NCBI GenBank assembly: GCA_965204905.1
Contig: OZ242042.1
Location: forward strand, 2,418,001 to 2,482,000
Length of the DNA stretch: 64,000 nt
Source: Bin87 sp965204905
GTDB taxonomy: Bacteria > Chloroflexota > Dehalococcoidia > Lucifugimonadales > UBA3495
Direction: 5' to 3'
Made by a program: the position numbers and the translations under genes. Shown one piece after another: positions 16,630 through 25,279 of this stretch (the first letter of the stretch is position 1; the number at the start of each line of letters is the position of its first letter). Under the pieces are notes generated by a model. The model had not been told where the DNA came from and ran no database searches. It was given only the letters and a program-made list of their open reading frames with translations.

Positions 16630-17397
16630 TTACAGGGCCGCTTTCACGTCCCGCAGGAAATTTTCCCCGGCGATGCGGAGCAGGCCCCAACCGGAAACGG
16701 TTACGAAGTTCGCTCCCTGCCGGACGAACTCGGCGACGCCTTCGGTGTCCGCCGGGTTGTTGCCGCCCACGCCGACGTGCTTGCCGCCGGCGCGTACCCG
16801 GGGGATGACGTCGCTCATTACCTTGCGGACTTCGGCGACGCCGGGATTGCCCATGCTCTGCCCCAGGTCGGAGGCGGCGACGTGGAGCACGTCCGCGCCG
16901 GATACTGCGAGGATGTCGTCCAGGTTGCCCACCGCTTCCACATCCTCGACCATCGGGATGACCAGCACCTGGGAGTTGACCCACGAGGTTGCCTCGTCGC
17001 GGGCGACGCCGATGCCGTAGTCCTGGGCCCGTCCGCCGCCCATACCCCGGTAACCGTCGGGATAGTAGCGCGCGGCGCGGGCGATGGCCGCCGCCTGCTC
17101 CCCGGTGTTGACGTGGGGGACGATGATTCCCTGCAATCCGCGATCCAAGTAACGCAGGATGGTCGGATCGGAGTGGTCCGGGATGCGGGCGATGGGCGTG
17201 ATGCCGAACGATTCGGCGGCACGGACCATGTGCTCAACCTGGTCAAGGTCAGCGGGGCCGTGCTCGCAATCGATCATCACGAAGTCGTATCCCAGCGCGC
17301 CGAAAATCTCGACCATGTCGGGAGCGTAGCGGGTGATGATAGCGCCGAATACGACGCCGCCATCGTTGAGCTTGGCTTTGGTGGTGTTGGTTCGCAT
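16630..17397 (-). CDS. HpcH/HpaI family aldolase
   Basis: A 255-aa protein from ATG 17397, preceded by AGGAGG at 7 nt; a longer open frame upstream overlaps the ThDP gene and is not used. Class II metal-dependent aldolase features are FVMIDCEHGPADLDQVEHMV (catalytic and metal region), VPHVNTGEQA, IPMVEDVEAV and GADVLHVAASDLGQSMG. The family cleaves 2-keto-3-deoxy acids to pyruvate plus an aldehyde. It follows the ThDP enzyme by 25 bp in the same operon, fitting a pathway for an alpha-keto acid; the substrate is unknown. Confidence 0.82.
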   Translation of the reverse strand: MRTNTTKAKLNDGGVVFGAIITRYAPDMVEIFGALGYDFVMIDCEHGPADLDQVEHMVRAAESFGITPIARIPDHSDPTILRYLDRGLQGIIVPHVNTGEQAAAIARAARYYPDGYRGMGGGRAQDYGIGVARDEATSWVNSQVLVIPMVEDVEAVGNLDDILAVSGADVLHVAASDLGQSMGNPGVAEVRKVMSDVIPRVRAGGKHVGVGGNNPADTEGVAEFVRQGANFVTVSGWGLLRIAGENFLRDVKAAL

Positions 17398-17409
17398 GAT
17401 TAGTCCTCC

Positions 17410-17437
17410 TACAGCTCGCCGTCTACAGCTCGCCGTC
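17410..17437. repeat. 14-bp perfect tandem duplication at a stop codon
   Basis: TACAGCTCGCCGTC occurs twice in a row. On the minus strand the first copy read encodes the last residues and stop of the ThDP enzyme, and the second copy is untranslated and leads into the GGAGG of the aldolase gene. It probably arose by slippage and moves the stop away from the next ribosome site. Confidence 0.7.
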
Positions 17438-19093
17438 GATGACCATGTCCAGCAGCGCGGGCTTGCCCGAGGCGATGGCGCGGTCCACCGCCGGTTTGAT
17501 CTGGGACGGTTCGGTGATGCGCTCGCCGTGCACGCCCATGCTGTTGGCGATGGCCGCCATGTCAAAGGGCGTGCCGAAGTCCGAGTACAACAGGCGGCCA
17601 CCCGACGTTTCCGGCAACTCCAGCACATCCTGCTGGTACACGTTGAAGTTGACCTTGAGCACGCGGTACATCCCGTTGTTGCAGATAACAAAGATGCAGG
17701 GGATGTTGTCGTTGGCGGCGGTCCACAACCCCTGTATGGTCATCATGGCGCTGCCGTCGCCAATGATGCCGAATACAGGCCGGTCAGGATTGGCGCACTG
17801 CGTGCCCATGGTGGTGCCCATGCCGCCACCGATGGACTGGCCCCGGTAGCCTCGCAGGTCGCCCCGGCGTTCCGCCTGGAAGTAGTGGCGCATCGTGCCG
17901 CGGTTGCTGATGGAATCGTCCACCACGATAGCGTTGCCGGGTATGGCGTCGGCCAACTCCGACATCATGCGGGCCGGCGTCATGGGTTTATGGTCCCATT
18001 TTTCCGCGACCGATTCCTCGAACGCGGCGCGGCTGTCCCTCCGTTGCTGGATCACGGCCTGCTTGCGCTGCTCAATCTCGGCGAAGTCCCCCGGCGACAG
18101 TCGTTCCTTCACGGCGGCGATGAGGTCCGAGAGCGCCAGTCCGCAGTGTCCTACGATGCCCACGTCGGTAGGCTCCGAACGACCGATGGCTTTACGGTCC
18201 GGGTCGATGTGGACCAGCCTGGCTTCCGGCGGCAGGATCACGTCGCCCCAGTAGAACAGCTCCTCAAACGGGTCGGAGCCGACCGCCAGCACCAGGTCAA
18301 CCTCCTGGAGCACCGCGCGCTGCTGGCTCACCCGCAGCGACAGCGCGCCCAGGAACTGGTCATGCCGAGTGGGGAACGCCACCTCCGCGCCCCGCGCCTG
18401 ATAGACGGGCAGCCCCATCAGCTCGGCCAACTCCACCGCTTGGTCCAGCGCGCCGTCGTCGGACAGGCGGTCGCCCACCAGCATCAACGGCCGGCTGGCG
18501 TCCATCAGCAGCGTGGCGGCCTCGGCGATGCCGTCGGCGCTGGGGCGCGTCGCATCATGCACCGGCCGCGACGGAACGATGTTCATTTCGGCCATGCCTT
18601 CCAAAGCGTTAGAGGTGAAACCGACGTACACCGGCCCCTTGGGGTGGCTGTTAGCCTCATTGAAGGCGCGGCGAATCACGCTGGGAATCTGGTCGGCGTG
18701 ATCAAGCTCCACCGACCACTTGGTGACCGGACGGACCAGGTTGGCCAGGTCGGTTATGGTCTCGTTGACCTTACGCGCGTCGTAGTTGGCGGAGGTAACC
18801 ACCATCGGCGTGCCGGTGTTCAGCGCGTCGAGCATGAGGGCGATGCCGTTGGCAAGGCCGCTATCGACGTGCAGGCTCACGAAGGAGGCCCGCCCGGTGG
18901 CCCTGGCGTATGCCTCACCCATGCCCATGGCGACGCTTTCCTGGAGAGTGAGAATGTAACGGAACTCGGGGTAGTCGCCGAGCAGGTCGATGATTGGGCC
19001 TTCGCTGGTGCCGGGGTTGCCGAAAATATACTCGACCCCTTCGGCCTTGAGCATTTCCAAAAGAGCCTGTTTGCCGGTCATCAGCTGGGACAT
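17423..19093 (-). CDS. Thiamine diphosphate-dependent enzyme (acetolactate synthase/benzoylformate decarboxylase-like)
   Basis: A 556-aa protein with GGAGG shortly before ATG. The three ThDP-enzyme domains are in order: Pyr domain (VEYIFGNPGTSEGPIID, then LQESVAMGMGEAYARATG with the catalytic Glu), central domain (MLVGDRLSDDGALDQAVELA), and PP domain with the GDG...N metal motif (GIIGDGSAMMTIQGLWTA). It decarboxylates or carboligates a 2-keto acid. The FAD-site features of true acetolactate synthase are not obvious, so a 2-keto acid decarboxylase is more likely. Operon with the aldolase gene. Confidence 0.8.
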   Translation of the reverse strand: MSQLMTGKQALLEMLKAEGVEYIFGNPGTSEGPIIDLLGDYPEFRYILTLQESVAMGMGEAYARATGRASFVSLHVDSGLANGIALMLDALNTGTPMVVTSANYDARKVNETITDLANLVRPVTKWSVELDHADQIPSVIRRAFNEANSHPKGPVYVGFTSNALEGMAEMNIVPSRPVHDATRPSADGIAEAATLLMDASRPLMLVGDRLSDDGALDQAVELAELMGLPVYQARGAEVAFPTRHDQFLGALSLRVSQQRAVLQEVDLVLAVGSDPFEELFYWGDVILPPEARLVHIDPDRKAIGRSEPTDVGIVGHCGLALSDLIAAVKERLSPGDFAEIEQRKQAVIQQRRDSRAAFEESVAEKWDHKPMTPARMMSELADAIPGNAIVVDDSISNRGTMRHYFQAERRGDLRGYRGQSIGGGMGTTMGTQCANPDRPVFGIIGDGSAMMTIQGLWTAANDNIPCIFVICNNGMYRVLKVNFNVYQQDVLELPETSGGRLLYSDFGTPFDMAAIANSMGVHGERITEPSQIKPAVDRAIASGKPALLDMVIDGEL

Positions 19094-19232
19094 TGTGCCT
19101 CCGATGGTGTGAGATTGAAGTCCAGTTCGCGGCGCAATTCTACAACAAACGGCGGATCCTGATGGTCACGATTTCCCCAACCGTAACGGATGTTGTACAC
19201 TTACCCTAATTCTCACGCTGGCAGACTGCATC

Positions 19233-20282
19233 GTGGCACAAGTTACCGTTATTGGCACGGGTTTAATCGGGACATCACTGGGCCTGGCCCTGCGGGCGTC
19301 ATCCCTGCGGAACCTCACCGTGGTTGGCACGGACGCGGAACACGCGGCCCGTTCCGGTGCGAATCGCATGAACGCATTCGACAAGGTCGAAAACCGTTTG
19401 GGCAGCGCCATCGAGGAGGCGGACATCATCATCCTGGCGACGCCGGTGCTGGCGATGCGCGAGTTGATGGAAGGCATGGCGCCCTACCTGCCGGAAGGCT
19501 GCGTCGTTACCGACGTGGGCAGCACTAAGACCCAAGTTTTGCAGTGGGCCGACGAGTTGCTGCCGGAGGCGGTGGACTTCGTGGGCGGGCATCCCATGGC
19601 GGGGCGGGAAACGCCGGGACCCGAAAACGCCGACGGAACCCTGTTTTCCGGCAAGCCTTACTGTGTAATTCCCAGCCCCAAGGCCAGTCAGCGCGCGGTG
19701 GGCGAGATTACCACCCTGGCCGAGGCAATCGGCGCCGTGCCCTACTTCATCAGCGTGGACGAGCACGACAGTTTCGTGGCGGCGGTGAGCCATTTGCCGT
19801 TTGTCCTGTCCACCGCCCTGGTGGGATGCACCAGCAAGTCGGCTAACTGGTCGGATATAGGGCAGTTGGCATCGTCGGGGTACCGGGACATCACCCGGCT
19901 GGCGTCCGGCGACGCCATCATGCACCGGGACATCTGCGTCAGCAACGCAGAACCTATCGTTGCCTGGATCGACGCTTTCATCCGTGAACTGTACGAGTAT
20001 CGCAAGCTATTGGATACCGATGGCGAAACGCCCGACAGCGAAGCGGTGGAAACACTGTTCGAGGACGCGCGCATCGCGCGGGCCAAATGGCTGGCCGGTG
20101 AAGTAAACCCAAAAGCGCGTGAAATGCAGCAGGCGCAGGAATACCCCTCCTTCGGGCAATCCATGAGCCAGATGTTCATGGGCAGTTGGGGGGAACGGGC
20201 GATGCGCCGGATGATGGGACAGCGGGATGATGACCGCCGGGGCGATAACCGCGGAGATCGTCGCCAGTCGGATCGCGAGTAA
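19233..20282 (+). CDS. tyrA: Prephenate dehydrogenase
   Basis: A 349-aa NAD(P)-dependent TyrA starting with GTG and no evident ribosome site. The Rossmann motif is VIGTGLIGTSLGLALR, and prephenate-site signatures are HPMAGRETPGPENAD and SHLPFVLSTALVG. It converts prephenate to 4-hydroxyphenylpyruvate in tyrosine synthesis. aroA follows 17 bp downstream, forming an aromatic amino acid operon. The C-terminal 30 residues are highly charged (RRDDDRRGDNR type) and probably disordered. No ACT domain is present. Confidence 0.9.
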   Translation: MAQVTVIGTGLIGTSLGLALRASSLRNLTVVGTDAEHAARSGANRMNAFDKVENRLGSAIEEADIIILATPVLAMRELMEGMAPYLPEGCVVTDVGSTKTQVLQWADELLPEAVDFVGGHPMAGRETPGPENADGTLFSGKPYCVIPSPKASQRAVGEITTLAEAIGAVPYFISVDEHDSFVAAVSHLPFVLSTALVGCTSKSANWSDIGQLASSGYRDITRLASGDAIMHRDICVSNAEPIVAWIDAFIRELYEYRKLLDTDGETPDSEAVETLFEDARIARAKWLAGEVNPKAREMQQAQEYPSFGQSMSQMFMGSWGERAMRRMMGQRDDDRRGDNRGDRRQSDRE

Positions 20283-20299
20283 AGCGCAGGAGGGTTTCC

Positions 20300-21610
20300 G
20301 TGGAGCAGACCGTCCGAAGTCCCCAACGCCTCGCCGGCGCGTTGGCTGTGCCCGGCGACAAATCGGTTTCCCACCGCTCGCTGATTCTGAACGCCATCGC
20401 CAGCGGCGGCGCAACCGTCACCGGCCTGTCCGACGGCGCCGACGTTCGCTCCACCGCCGCCTGCCTGCGCGCCATGGGCGTCAGCATCGAGCCGTTGCCG
20501 GATTCCTTGACCAATCAACCGGGCAGTTTCCAGGTTGCCGGCCTCGGTCCCAACCTCCAGGAGCCGACCGATATGCTGGACGCCGGCAACAGCGGCACTT
20601 CAATGCGACTGCTGTCGGGCCTGCTGGCCAGCCAGGGATTCCTGTCCGTGCTGACGGGCGACGGTTCCCTGCGTTCCCGGCCCATGGGCCGCATCGTGCA
20701 GCCGTTGCAACAGATGGGCGCGTCAATCATGGGGCGCAGCGGCAATACGCTGGCCCCGTTGGCGATACGAGGCGGCAACCTGCGCCCCATCGAGTACGAA
20801 ATGCCCGTCGCCAGCGCGCAGGTGAAATCGTGCCTGATGCTGGCCGGACTTTCGGCATCCGGGCCAACCGTGCTGCACCAGCCAGCGCTGTCCCGCGACC
20901 ACACCGAGCGCATGATGACGGCCATGGGCGCCCGCGTCGAAACCGACGACCTCGCCCTTACCCTGCATCCCGCCGAACTGCAAGCCGTGGACGTGGCCGT
21001 GCCCGGCGACATCTCGTCAGCCGCGTTCTGGATGGTAGCCGGGTTGATTCATCCCAACGCGCGGGTGACCATCACCGGCGTGGGCCTCAACCCCAGCCGG
21101 GCCGGCATCATCGACGCCCTGAAAATGATGGGCGCCGGCGACTCACTGCTGCTGGAGAACGAACGGCTGGAAGGCGGCGAGCCGGTAGCCGACGTGGTGG
21201 CATCGTCCGCCAACCTCAAGGGTATCGAACTGGGCGGCGAGATCATACCCATTATGATTGACGAACTTCCGGTGCTGGCGGTTGCCGCCTGTTTCGCCGA
21301 GGGCGATACGATCATCCGGGACGCGGCCGAACTGCGCGTCAAGGAATCCGACCGCATCGCCACCACCGTTTCGGAGTTGACGCGCCTGGGCGGAAGGCTG
21401 GAACCGCGAGACGACGGCATGGTGATTCACGGCGTGGGGAGCCTTACCGGGGCTGACGTGGAGAGCCACGGGGACCACCGCTTGGCGATGTCCATGGCCG
21501 TGGCGGGAATCGTCGCTTCGGGCGACACGGTGATCCACGGCGCGGAGGACGCGTCCGTGTCGTACCCCACGTTCTGGGAGCACCTGGCCTCCTTGACCGG
21601 CGAAAAATGA
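20300..21610 (+). CDS. aroA: 3-phosphoshikimate 1-carboxyvinyltransferase (EPSP synthase)
   Basis: A 436-aa protein with GTG start and AGGAGGG 6 nt upstream. Hallmarks: PGDKSVSHRSLIL, LDAGNSGTSMRLLSGLL, and RVKESDRIATTVSEL. It joins shikimate-3-phosphate and phosphoenolpyruvate in the shikimate pathway. Its stop overlaps the gmk start by 4 bp (ATGA), so translation is coupled. Length and motifs are normal. Confidence 0.95.
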   Translation: MEQTVRSPQRLAGALAVPGDKSVSHRSLILNAIASGGATVTGLSDGADVRSTAACLRAMGVSIEPLPDSLTNQPGSFQVAGLGPNLQEPTDMLDAGNSGTSMRLLSGLLASQGFLSVLTGDGSLRSRPMGRIVQPLQQMGASIMGRSGNTLAPLAIRGGNLRPIEYEMPVASAQVKSCLMLAGLSASGPTVLHQPALSRDHTERMMTAMGARVETDDLALTLHPAELQAVDVAVPGDISSAAFWMVAGLIHPNARVTITGVGLNPSRAGIIDALKMMGAGDSLLLENERLEGGEPVADVVASSANLKGIELGGEIIPIMIDELPVLAVAACFAEGDTIIRDAAELRVKESDRIATTVSELTRLGGRLEPRDDGMVIHGVGSLTGADVESHGDHRLAMSMAVAGIVASGDTVIHGAEDASVSYPTFWEHLASLTGEK

Positions 21611-22236
21611 CCGGGGCCGTGGAACTGCCCCAGGCCGGCCCAGCGCCGCCGCTGTTGGTGATCGTGTCCGGACCTTCGGCGTCTGGCAAGACCACCGTGC
21701 TGGCCGGACTACGCAAGTTGTGCCGCCCCTGGCACTTCGCGGTCACGGCTACGACCCGGCCAATGCGCCCCGGCGAAGTGGACGGCAAGGACTACATTTT
21801 TATGGACACTGCCGACTTTCTACGGGCGCAGGAACGGGACGAACTGCTGGAATCCGCCCAGGTGTACGACCGCTGGTACGGCGTCCCCCGCTGGCAGGTG
21901 CGGGATCCCCTCATCTCCGGCAAGGACGTTATACTGGGAATCGACGTGCAGGGCGCGGCCACCATCCGCAGCATCGCGCCGGAAGCGTTGAGCGTTTTCG
22001 TGATGCCGTCCAGTATGGAGGAACTCCGAAGCAGGCTGGCCCAACGCGGCACCGAGGACGATGCTGAGATGCAGCGCCGCTTGCAGGAGGCATCCGTTGA
22101 GTTGAGCCGAATCGACGAGTTTGACTATCGGGTGGTGAACCGCAACGGGGCACTTGACGACGCGGTGCAAGAAATAGACGCCATCATCGCCGCCGAAAAA
22201 TGCCGGGTGAACCCTCGCCTCGTCCAAATGCTCTGA
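21607..22236 (+). CDS. gmk: Guanylate kinase
   Basis: A 209-aa P-loop kinase (VIVSGPSASGKTTVLAGL) with the GMP-binding region TATTRPMRPGEVDGKDYIF and the lid region RGTEDDAEMQRRL. It phosphorylates GMP to GDP. A 12-residue N-terminal extension precedes the core. It lies in the tyrA-aroA-gmk-lipA run, coupled to aroA. Confidence 0.93.
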   Translation: MTGAVELPQAGPAPPLLVIVSGPSASGKTTVLAGLRKLCRPWHFAVTATTRPMRPGEVDGKDYIFMDTADFLRAQERDELLESAQVYDRWYGVPRWQVRDPLISGKDVILGIDVQGAATIRSIAPEALSVFVMPSSMEELRSRLAQRGTEDDAEMQRRLQEASVELSRIDEFDYRVVNRNGALDDAVQEIDAIIAAEKCRVNPRLVQML

Positions 22237-22247
22237 TTACTTCCAGC

Positions 22248-22290
22248 ATTCCCGCGAAGGTCGTAGTTGCGCCTTTGGTGTGCGGGAATC
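22248..22290. repeat. 8-bp inverted repeat before lipA
   Basis: ATTCCCGC (22248-22255) and GCGGGAAT (22283-22290) can form a stem around a 27-nt loop, within which AAGG can pair with CCTT. It is in the gmk-lipA gap, just before the lipA ribosome site AGGAG. Similar GCGGGAAT-type palindromes are common dispersed repeats in many bacteria; a regulatory role is not shown. Confidence 0.4.
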
Positions 22291-22301
22291 CAGGAGCGAA
22301 C

Positions 22302-23231
22302 ATGACCACGCAAACCGAAACCCCCATTCGCCCGCGCCTGCCCGACTGGCTCAAAGTCCGTATGCCCGGTGGCCCGCGTTACATCGAGTTGAAACAGCTG
22401 ATGCGCGACAGCCAGTTGCACACGGTATGCGAGGAAGCCCACTGCCCCAACATCGGGGAGTGCTGGGAACGTTCCGCTGCGACTTTTATGATCCTGGGCG
22501 ACATCTGCACCCGCGCCTGCGCCTACTGCGCGGTGACCACCGGTCGGCCCGGTACGCTGGACCTTGGCGAACCGTTCCGTCTCGCCGCCACCGTAAAGCG
22601 CATGGAGTTGAAGTATTGCGTCATCACCTCGGTGAACCGCGATGATCTCCCCGATGGCGGCGCCGGCATATTCGCAGCATGCATCAAGCAGGTGCGGGCT
22701 GCCGTGCCGGGTTGCCGGGTGGAAGTGTTGATACCCGACTTTGACGGCAATTGGGAAGCGCTGGAGAAAGTCGTCGCCGCGGAACCCGAGGTTCTGAACC
22801 ACAACATCGAGTCGGTCGAGCGCGTGTTCCGCCGCGTTAGACCCAAGGGCGACTACCGCCAGTCGCTGGAACTGATCCGCCGGGTCAAGGAGATCAATCC
22901 TGCAATGCCCACCAAGTCCGGCATCATCGTGGGCATGGGCGAGACGATGGACGAGGTCCGTGAGACCATGGCGGATCTGCGTTCCGTGGATTGCGACCTG
23001 TTGACCATTGGCCAGTACCTTCGCCCTTCCATCAAGCACATCAAGATTGACCGTTTCTACACGCCGGCCGAGTTTGAGGAGTTGCGTGTGACGGGCGAGA
23101 CGATGGGATTCAAGCATGTGGCTGCCGGCCCGCTGGTGCGCTCGTCATACCACGCCGACGACCAGCATGAAGCAGCCGCAAACGGTATCGCCACGTCGCA
23201 GGTCAAGGAGGCAGATCATGCTGACACGTAG
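22302..23231 (+). CDS. lipA: Lipoyl synthase
   Basis: A 309-aa protein from ATG 22302 (CAGGAGCGAAC upstream). It carries both iron-sulfur motifs: the auxiliary C-x4-C-x5-C (CEEAHCPNIGEC) and the radical SAM CTRACAYC, plus the YCVITSVNRDDLPDGG block. It inserts sulfur into protein-bound octanoyl groups to make lipoyl cofactor. The C-terminus overlaps the hicB-like start by 14 bp. No lipB is seen nearby. Confidence 0.95.
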   Translation: MTTQTETPIRPRLPDWLKVRMPGGPRYIELKQLMRDSQLHTVCEEAHCPNIGECWERSAATFMILGDICTRACAYCAVTTGRPGTLDLGEPFRLAATVKRMELKYCVITSVNRDDLPDGGAGIFAACIKQVRAAVPGCRVEVLIPDFDGNWEALEKVVAAEPEVLNHNIESVERVFRRVRPKGDYRQSLELIRRVKEINPAMPTKSGIIVGMGETMDEVRETMADLRSVDCDLLTIGQYLRPSIKHIKIDRFYTPAEFEELRVTGETMGFKHVAAGPLVRSSYHADDQHEAAANGIATSQVKEADHADT

Positions 23232-23421
23232 CGTCACCCACCAGACACAAATCTACGAGGTGGAGTTGGTAAAGGAGGATGACGGCGGCTACTCGGCCAG
23301 CGTGCCAAGTGTCCCCGGTGCTTACTCGGACGGCGATACCGAGGAGGAAGCCCTGGAAAACATCGCCGACGCCGTCGCTATACTGATGGAGTCCACAGAG
23401 GAAGCCGCACATATTCTCTAG
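23218..23421 (+). CDS. HicB-like small protein
   Basis: A 67-aa protein from ATG 23218 with GGAGG 6 nt upstream, overlapping the end of lipA. It shows the HicB core: YEVELVKEDDGGYSASVPSVPG and EEALENIADAVAILME. HicB proteins are partial RNase H folds and usually act as antitoxins of HicA. There is no HicA gene beside it and no DNA-binding tail, so it is probably a solitary HicB-domain protein translationally coupled to lipA. Confidence 0.7.
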   Translation: MLTRSVTHQTQIYEVELVKEDDGGYSASVPSVPGAYSDGDTEEEALENIADAVAILMESTEEAAHIL

Positions 23422-23439
23422 GAACGATGCGAAACATAC

Positions 23440-23467
23440 TGAGGGACGCTGAATTAACCGTCCCTCA
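23440..23467. terminator. Hairpin between convergent genes, possible bidirectional terminator
   Basis: TGAGGGACG (23440-23448) pairs with CGTCCCTCA (23459-23467) around CTGAATTAAC. It lies between the lipA/hicB-like genes and the HAD gene and includes the HAD stop codon. No long T-run follows on either side, so strength is uncertain. Confidence 0.45.
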
Positions 23468-24376
23468 ATTCCGGGAATTGCTGTAATTCCGCAGAGACAA
23501 CGGCGCGATGGGGTTGGCATCGCCCGGCAATTGCGCCAGTTCCTCGGTGCGTCCTATCCACTGCGCTGCCATGGGCCAATAACGCGATTGCGACGGGTCT
23601 GGCTCGCGGTAAGTATCCAACATTCCGGTCGTGGGCGCGTCCTGGTCATCCTGCGGGTTGTCGGCGTCGGGTCGCCAGGGCCAGGGCAGGTGCCGCACCC
23701 ACGGGTCAACGCCATCCGAACCGTCGGCCTCGGCAACCGCCGCCAGAACCTGGTGCGGTCGATGCAGCCGATAAGTCGGCGTCTCTCCCAGGGTGGCTTC
23801 GCGATCTATCGTTGACCAAAGCGCCGCGCCGGACGATGCCCCGACGATGCGAGCACACGCCACGTCTTGCGGCCCGTCGCCCACGTACATGGCGTCCTCG
23901 GGTTCGACACCCAGCCTGTCAAGCACGGTGTAGAGTCCGTCGGGCGCGGGTTTGTAGGGGCGGGCGTCGGTCTTGAAGTCCGCGTACTCCACCAGGCCGG
24001 CCAGCCCCGACCGCTGCAACTCAGCGTGACCGAATTCGGGAATCTTGTCGGACAGCACGCCGATGCGGATACCCCGGCGTTTCAGCGCGCCCAGCAGGCT
24101 GGCAACGCCGGGGAACAGGTAGTTGCGAAACGCCAGGATGCCGTCGTAGCGGGACAGGTAGCTGGCGAGTATCCTCTCAAGCTCGTCCTCCGCGTCGGGT
24201 CGGCTGCCGAAAAACCAGAGCAGATGCTGGCGGAATGGGCGATGAAACTCGGCGGCCACGGCCTCAGGGGACGGTGCTGCCACGCCGAGCTCGGCCGCCG
24301 TGTTCTCCATCAACCGCAGGTGGATGCCCCAACTGTCCCAGAGGGTGAGGTCCCAGTCGAATATCACCGCGCGCAT
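23465..24376 (-). CDS. HAD-family hydrolase (phosphoglycolate phosphatase-like)
   Basis: A 303-aa protein. HAD motif I is FDWDLTLWDS, the second-motif region contains GVLSDKIPEF, the Lys motif is in KPAPDGL, and motif IV is YVGDGPQDVACA. Residues 1-220 form the hydrolase; residues about 220-303 are a Pro/Asp-rich extension not typical of the family. It likely removes phosphate from a small metabolite. It is 4 bp downstream of the MBL gene, in one operon. Confidence 0.75.
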   Translation of the reverse strand: MRAVIFDWDLTLWDSWGIHLRLMENTAAELGVAAPSPEAVAAEFHRPFRQHLLWFFGSRPDAEDELERILASYLSRYDGILAFRNYLFPGVASLLGALKRRGIRIGVLSDKIPEFGHAELQRSGLAGLVEYADFKTDARPYKPAPDGLYTVLDRLGVEPEDAMYVGDGPQDVACARIVGASSGAALWSTIDREATLGETPTYRLHRPHQVLAAVAEADGSDGVDPWVRHLPWPWRPDADNPQDDQDAPTTGMLDTYREPDPSQSRYWPMAAQWIGRTEELAQLPGDANPIAPLSLRNYSNSRN

Positions 24377-24380
24377 GGCA

Positions 24381-25184
24381 TCAGCAATGGCCGGGATGGT
24401 TGTGCCCGCCGCCGTGGTAGTCGATGGCGCTGGGCATCACGGTGGTGCCGGGGTGTTCCGCCCGGCCGATATTCACCGTGAAGGCGCCGCTGGCGTAGTG
24501 CAGCACGCCGCTCACCTCCAGCGTGGGCGAATCACCGAGATACGTGATGCCGCCGTCGGCCTCGACGCGGAACGGCCGGTCGTGTCCCGGGTAGATGGTG
24601 TCGGCGGCGGCCACGATCTTCTGGATGCTGGCGCGGGCGTCGGCCTCGCTCCAGAATACGATGGCCGGAGTTCCTCGCCCGATGGCGCCCGCGTCGGACA
24701 TGGCATCGCCGCCCACGCACACCGTGCCGCCGGCGGTGTCAACGACCACGCTGACGTGGCCGCGCGTATGCCCCGGGGTTTCGATGAGCCGCACGCCGGG
24801 TTCCAACTCGGTTTCGCCACTGACGGTGCGGACATTTTGATCGACCAGCGTGTTGGCGAAGTAGCGCGCCGTGGCCAGGTCACCGGGCCGGGGATTGCGA
24901 CTGTACTCCAGTTCGTCGGCGTGGATGACGATTTCCGCATTGGGGAAAAGGTCGGTATTCTGGGAATGGTCCCAGTGGGCATGGGTCAGGATGACACGGC
25001 CGATGTCATCCGTCGATATGCCGTTGGCCTCCAACTGGTCCACCAGCATATTGCGGCGGCCAAAGTGGGCCACATCGACAATGGACAGCACTTCGCCTCG
25101 GATCAGGGTGACCGTACACAGACCCAACCGAGTCTGGTCGGTGTTGATCGAATACCCGCCCATGATGATTTCCAGCTCCGGCAT
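24381..25184 (-). CDS. MBL-fold metallo-hydrolase
   Basis: A 267-aa protein from ATG 25184 with GGGAGGG upstream. The zinc motif is THAHWDHSQN (H-x-H-x-D-H), with a further ligand in TPGHTRGH and GGDAMSD. It resembles N-acyl homoserine lactonase and glyoxalase II type hydrolases, which open lactones or thioesters. The tail is His-rich (DYHGGGHNHPGH), which could bind extra metal. The substrate is unknown. Confidence 0.8.
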   Translation of the reverse strand: MPELEIIMGGYSINTDQTRLGLCTVTLIRGEVLSIVDVAHFGRRNMLVDQLEANGISTDDIGRVILTHAHWDHSQNTDLFPNAEIVIHADELEYSRNPRPGDLATARYFANTLVDQNVRTVSGETELEPGVRLIETPGHTRGHVSVVVDTAGGTVCVGGDAMSDAGAIGRGTPAIVFWSEADARASIQKIVAAADTIYPGHDRPFRVEADGGITYLGDSPTLEVSGVLHYASGAFTVNIGRAEHPGTTVMPSAIDYHGGGHNHPGHC

Positions 25185-25235
25185 GGTTCCCTCCCGAAAT
25201 CTGTCAGCGGTTGACGGTTTAACTGAGCAGGGCCG

Positions 25236-25244
25236 ATTATAGCA
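25236..25244 (-). promoter_or_regulatory. Extended -10 promoter TGCTATAAT for the MBL gene
   Basis: On the minus strand the sequence reads TGCTATAAT, about 50 nt before the MBL start codon. The same nonamer is seen before cmk and in the MFS intergenic region, and TGCTAGAAT before metG. Confidence 0.55.
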
Positions 25245-25279
25245 TCGGCGGGTGGTCCGCCTTTGCATTGATCTACAGG

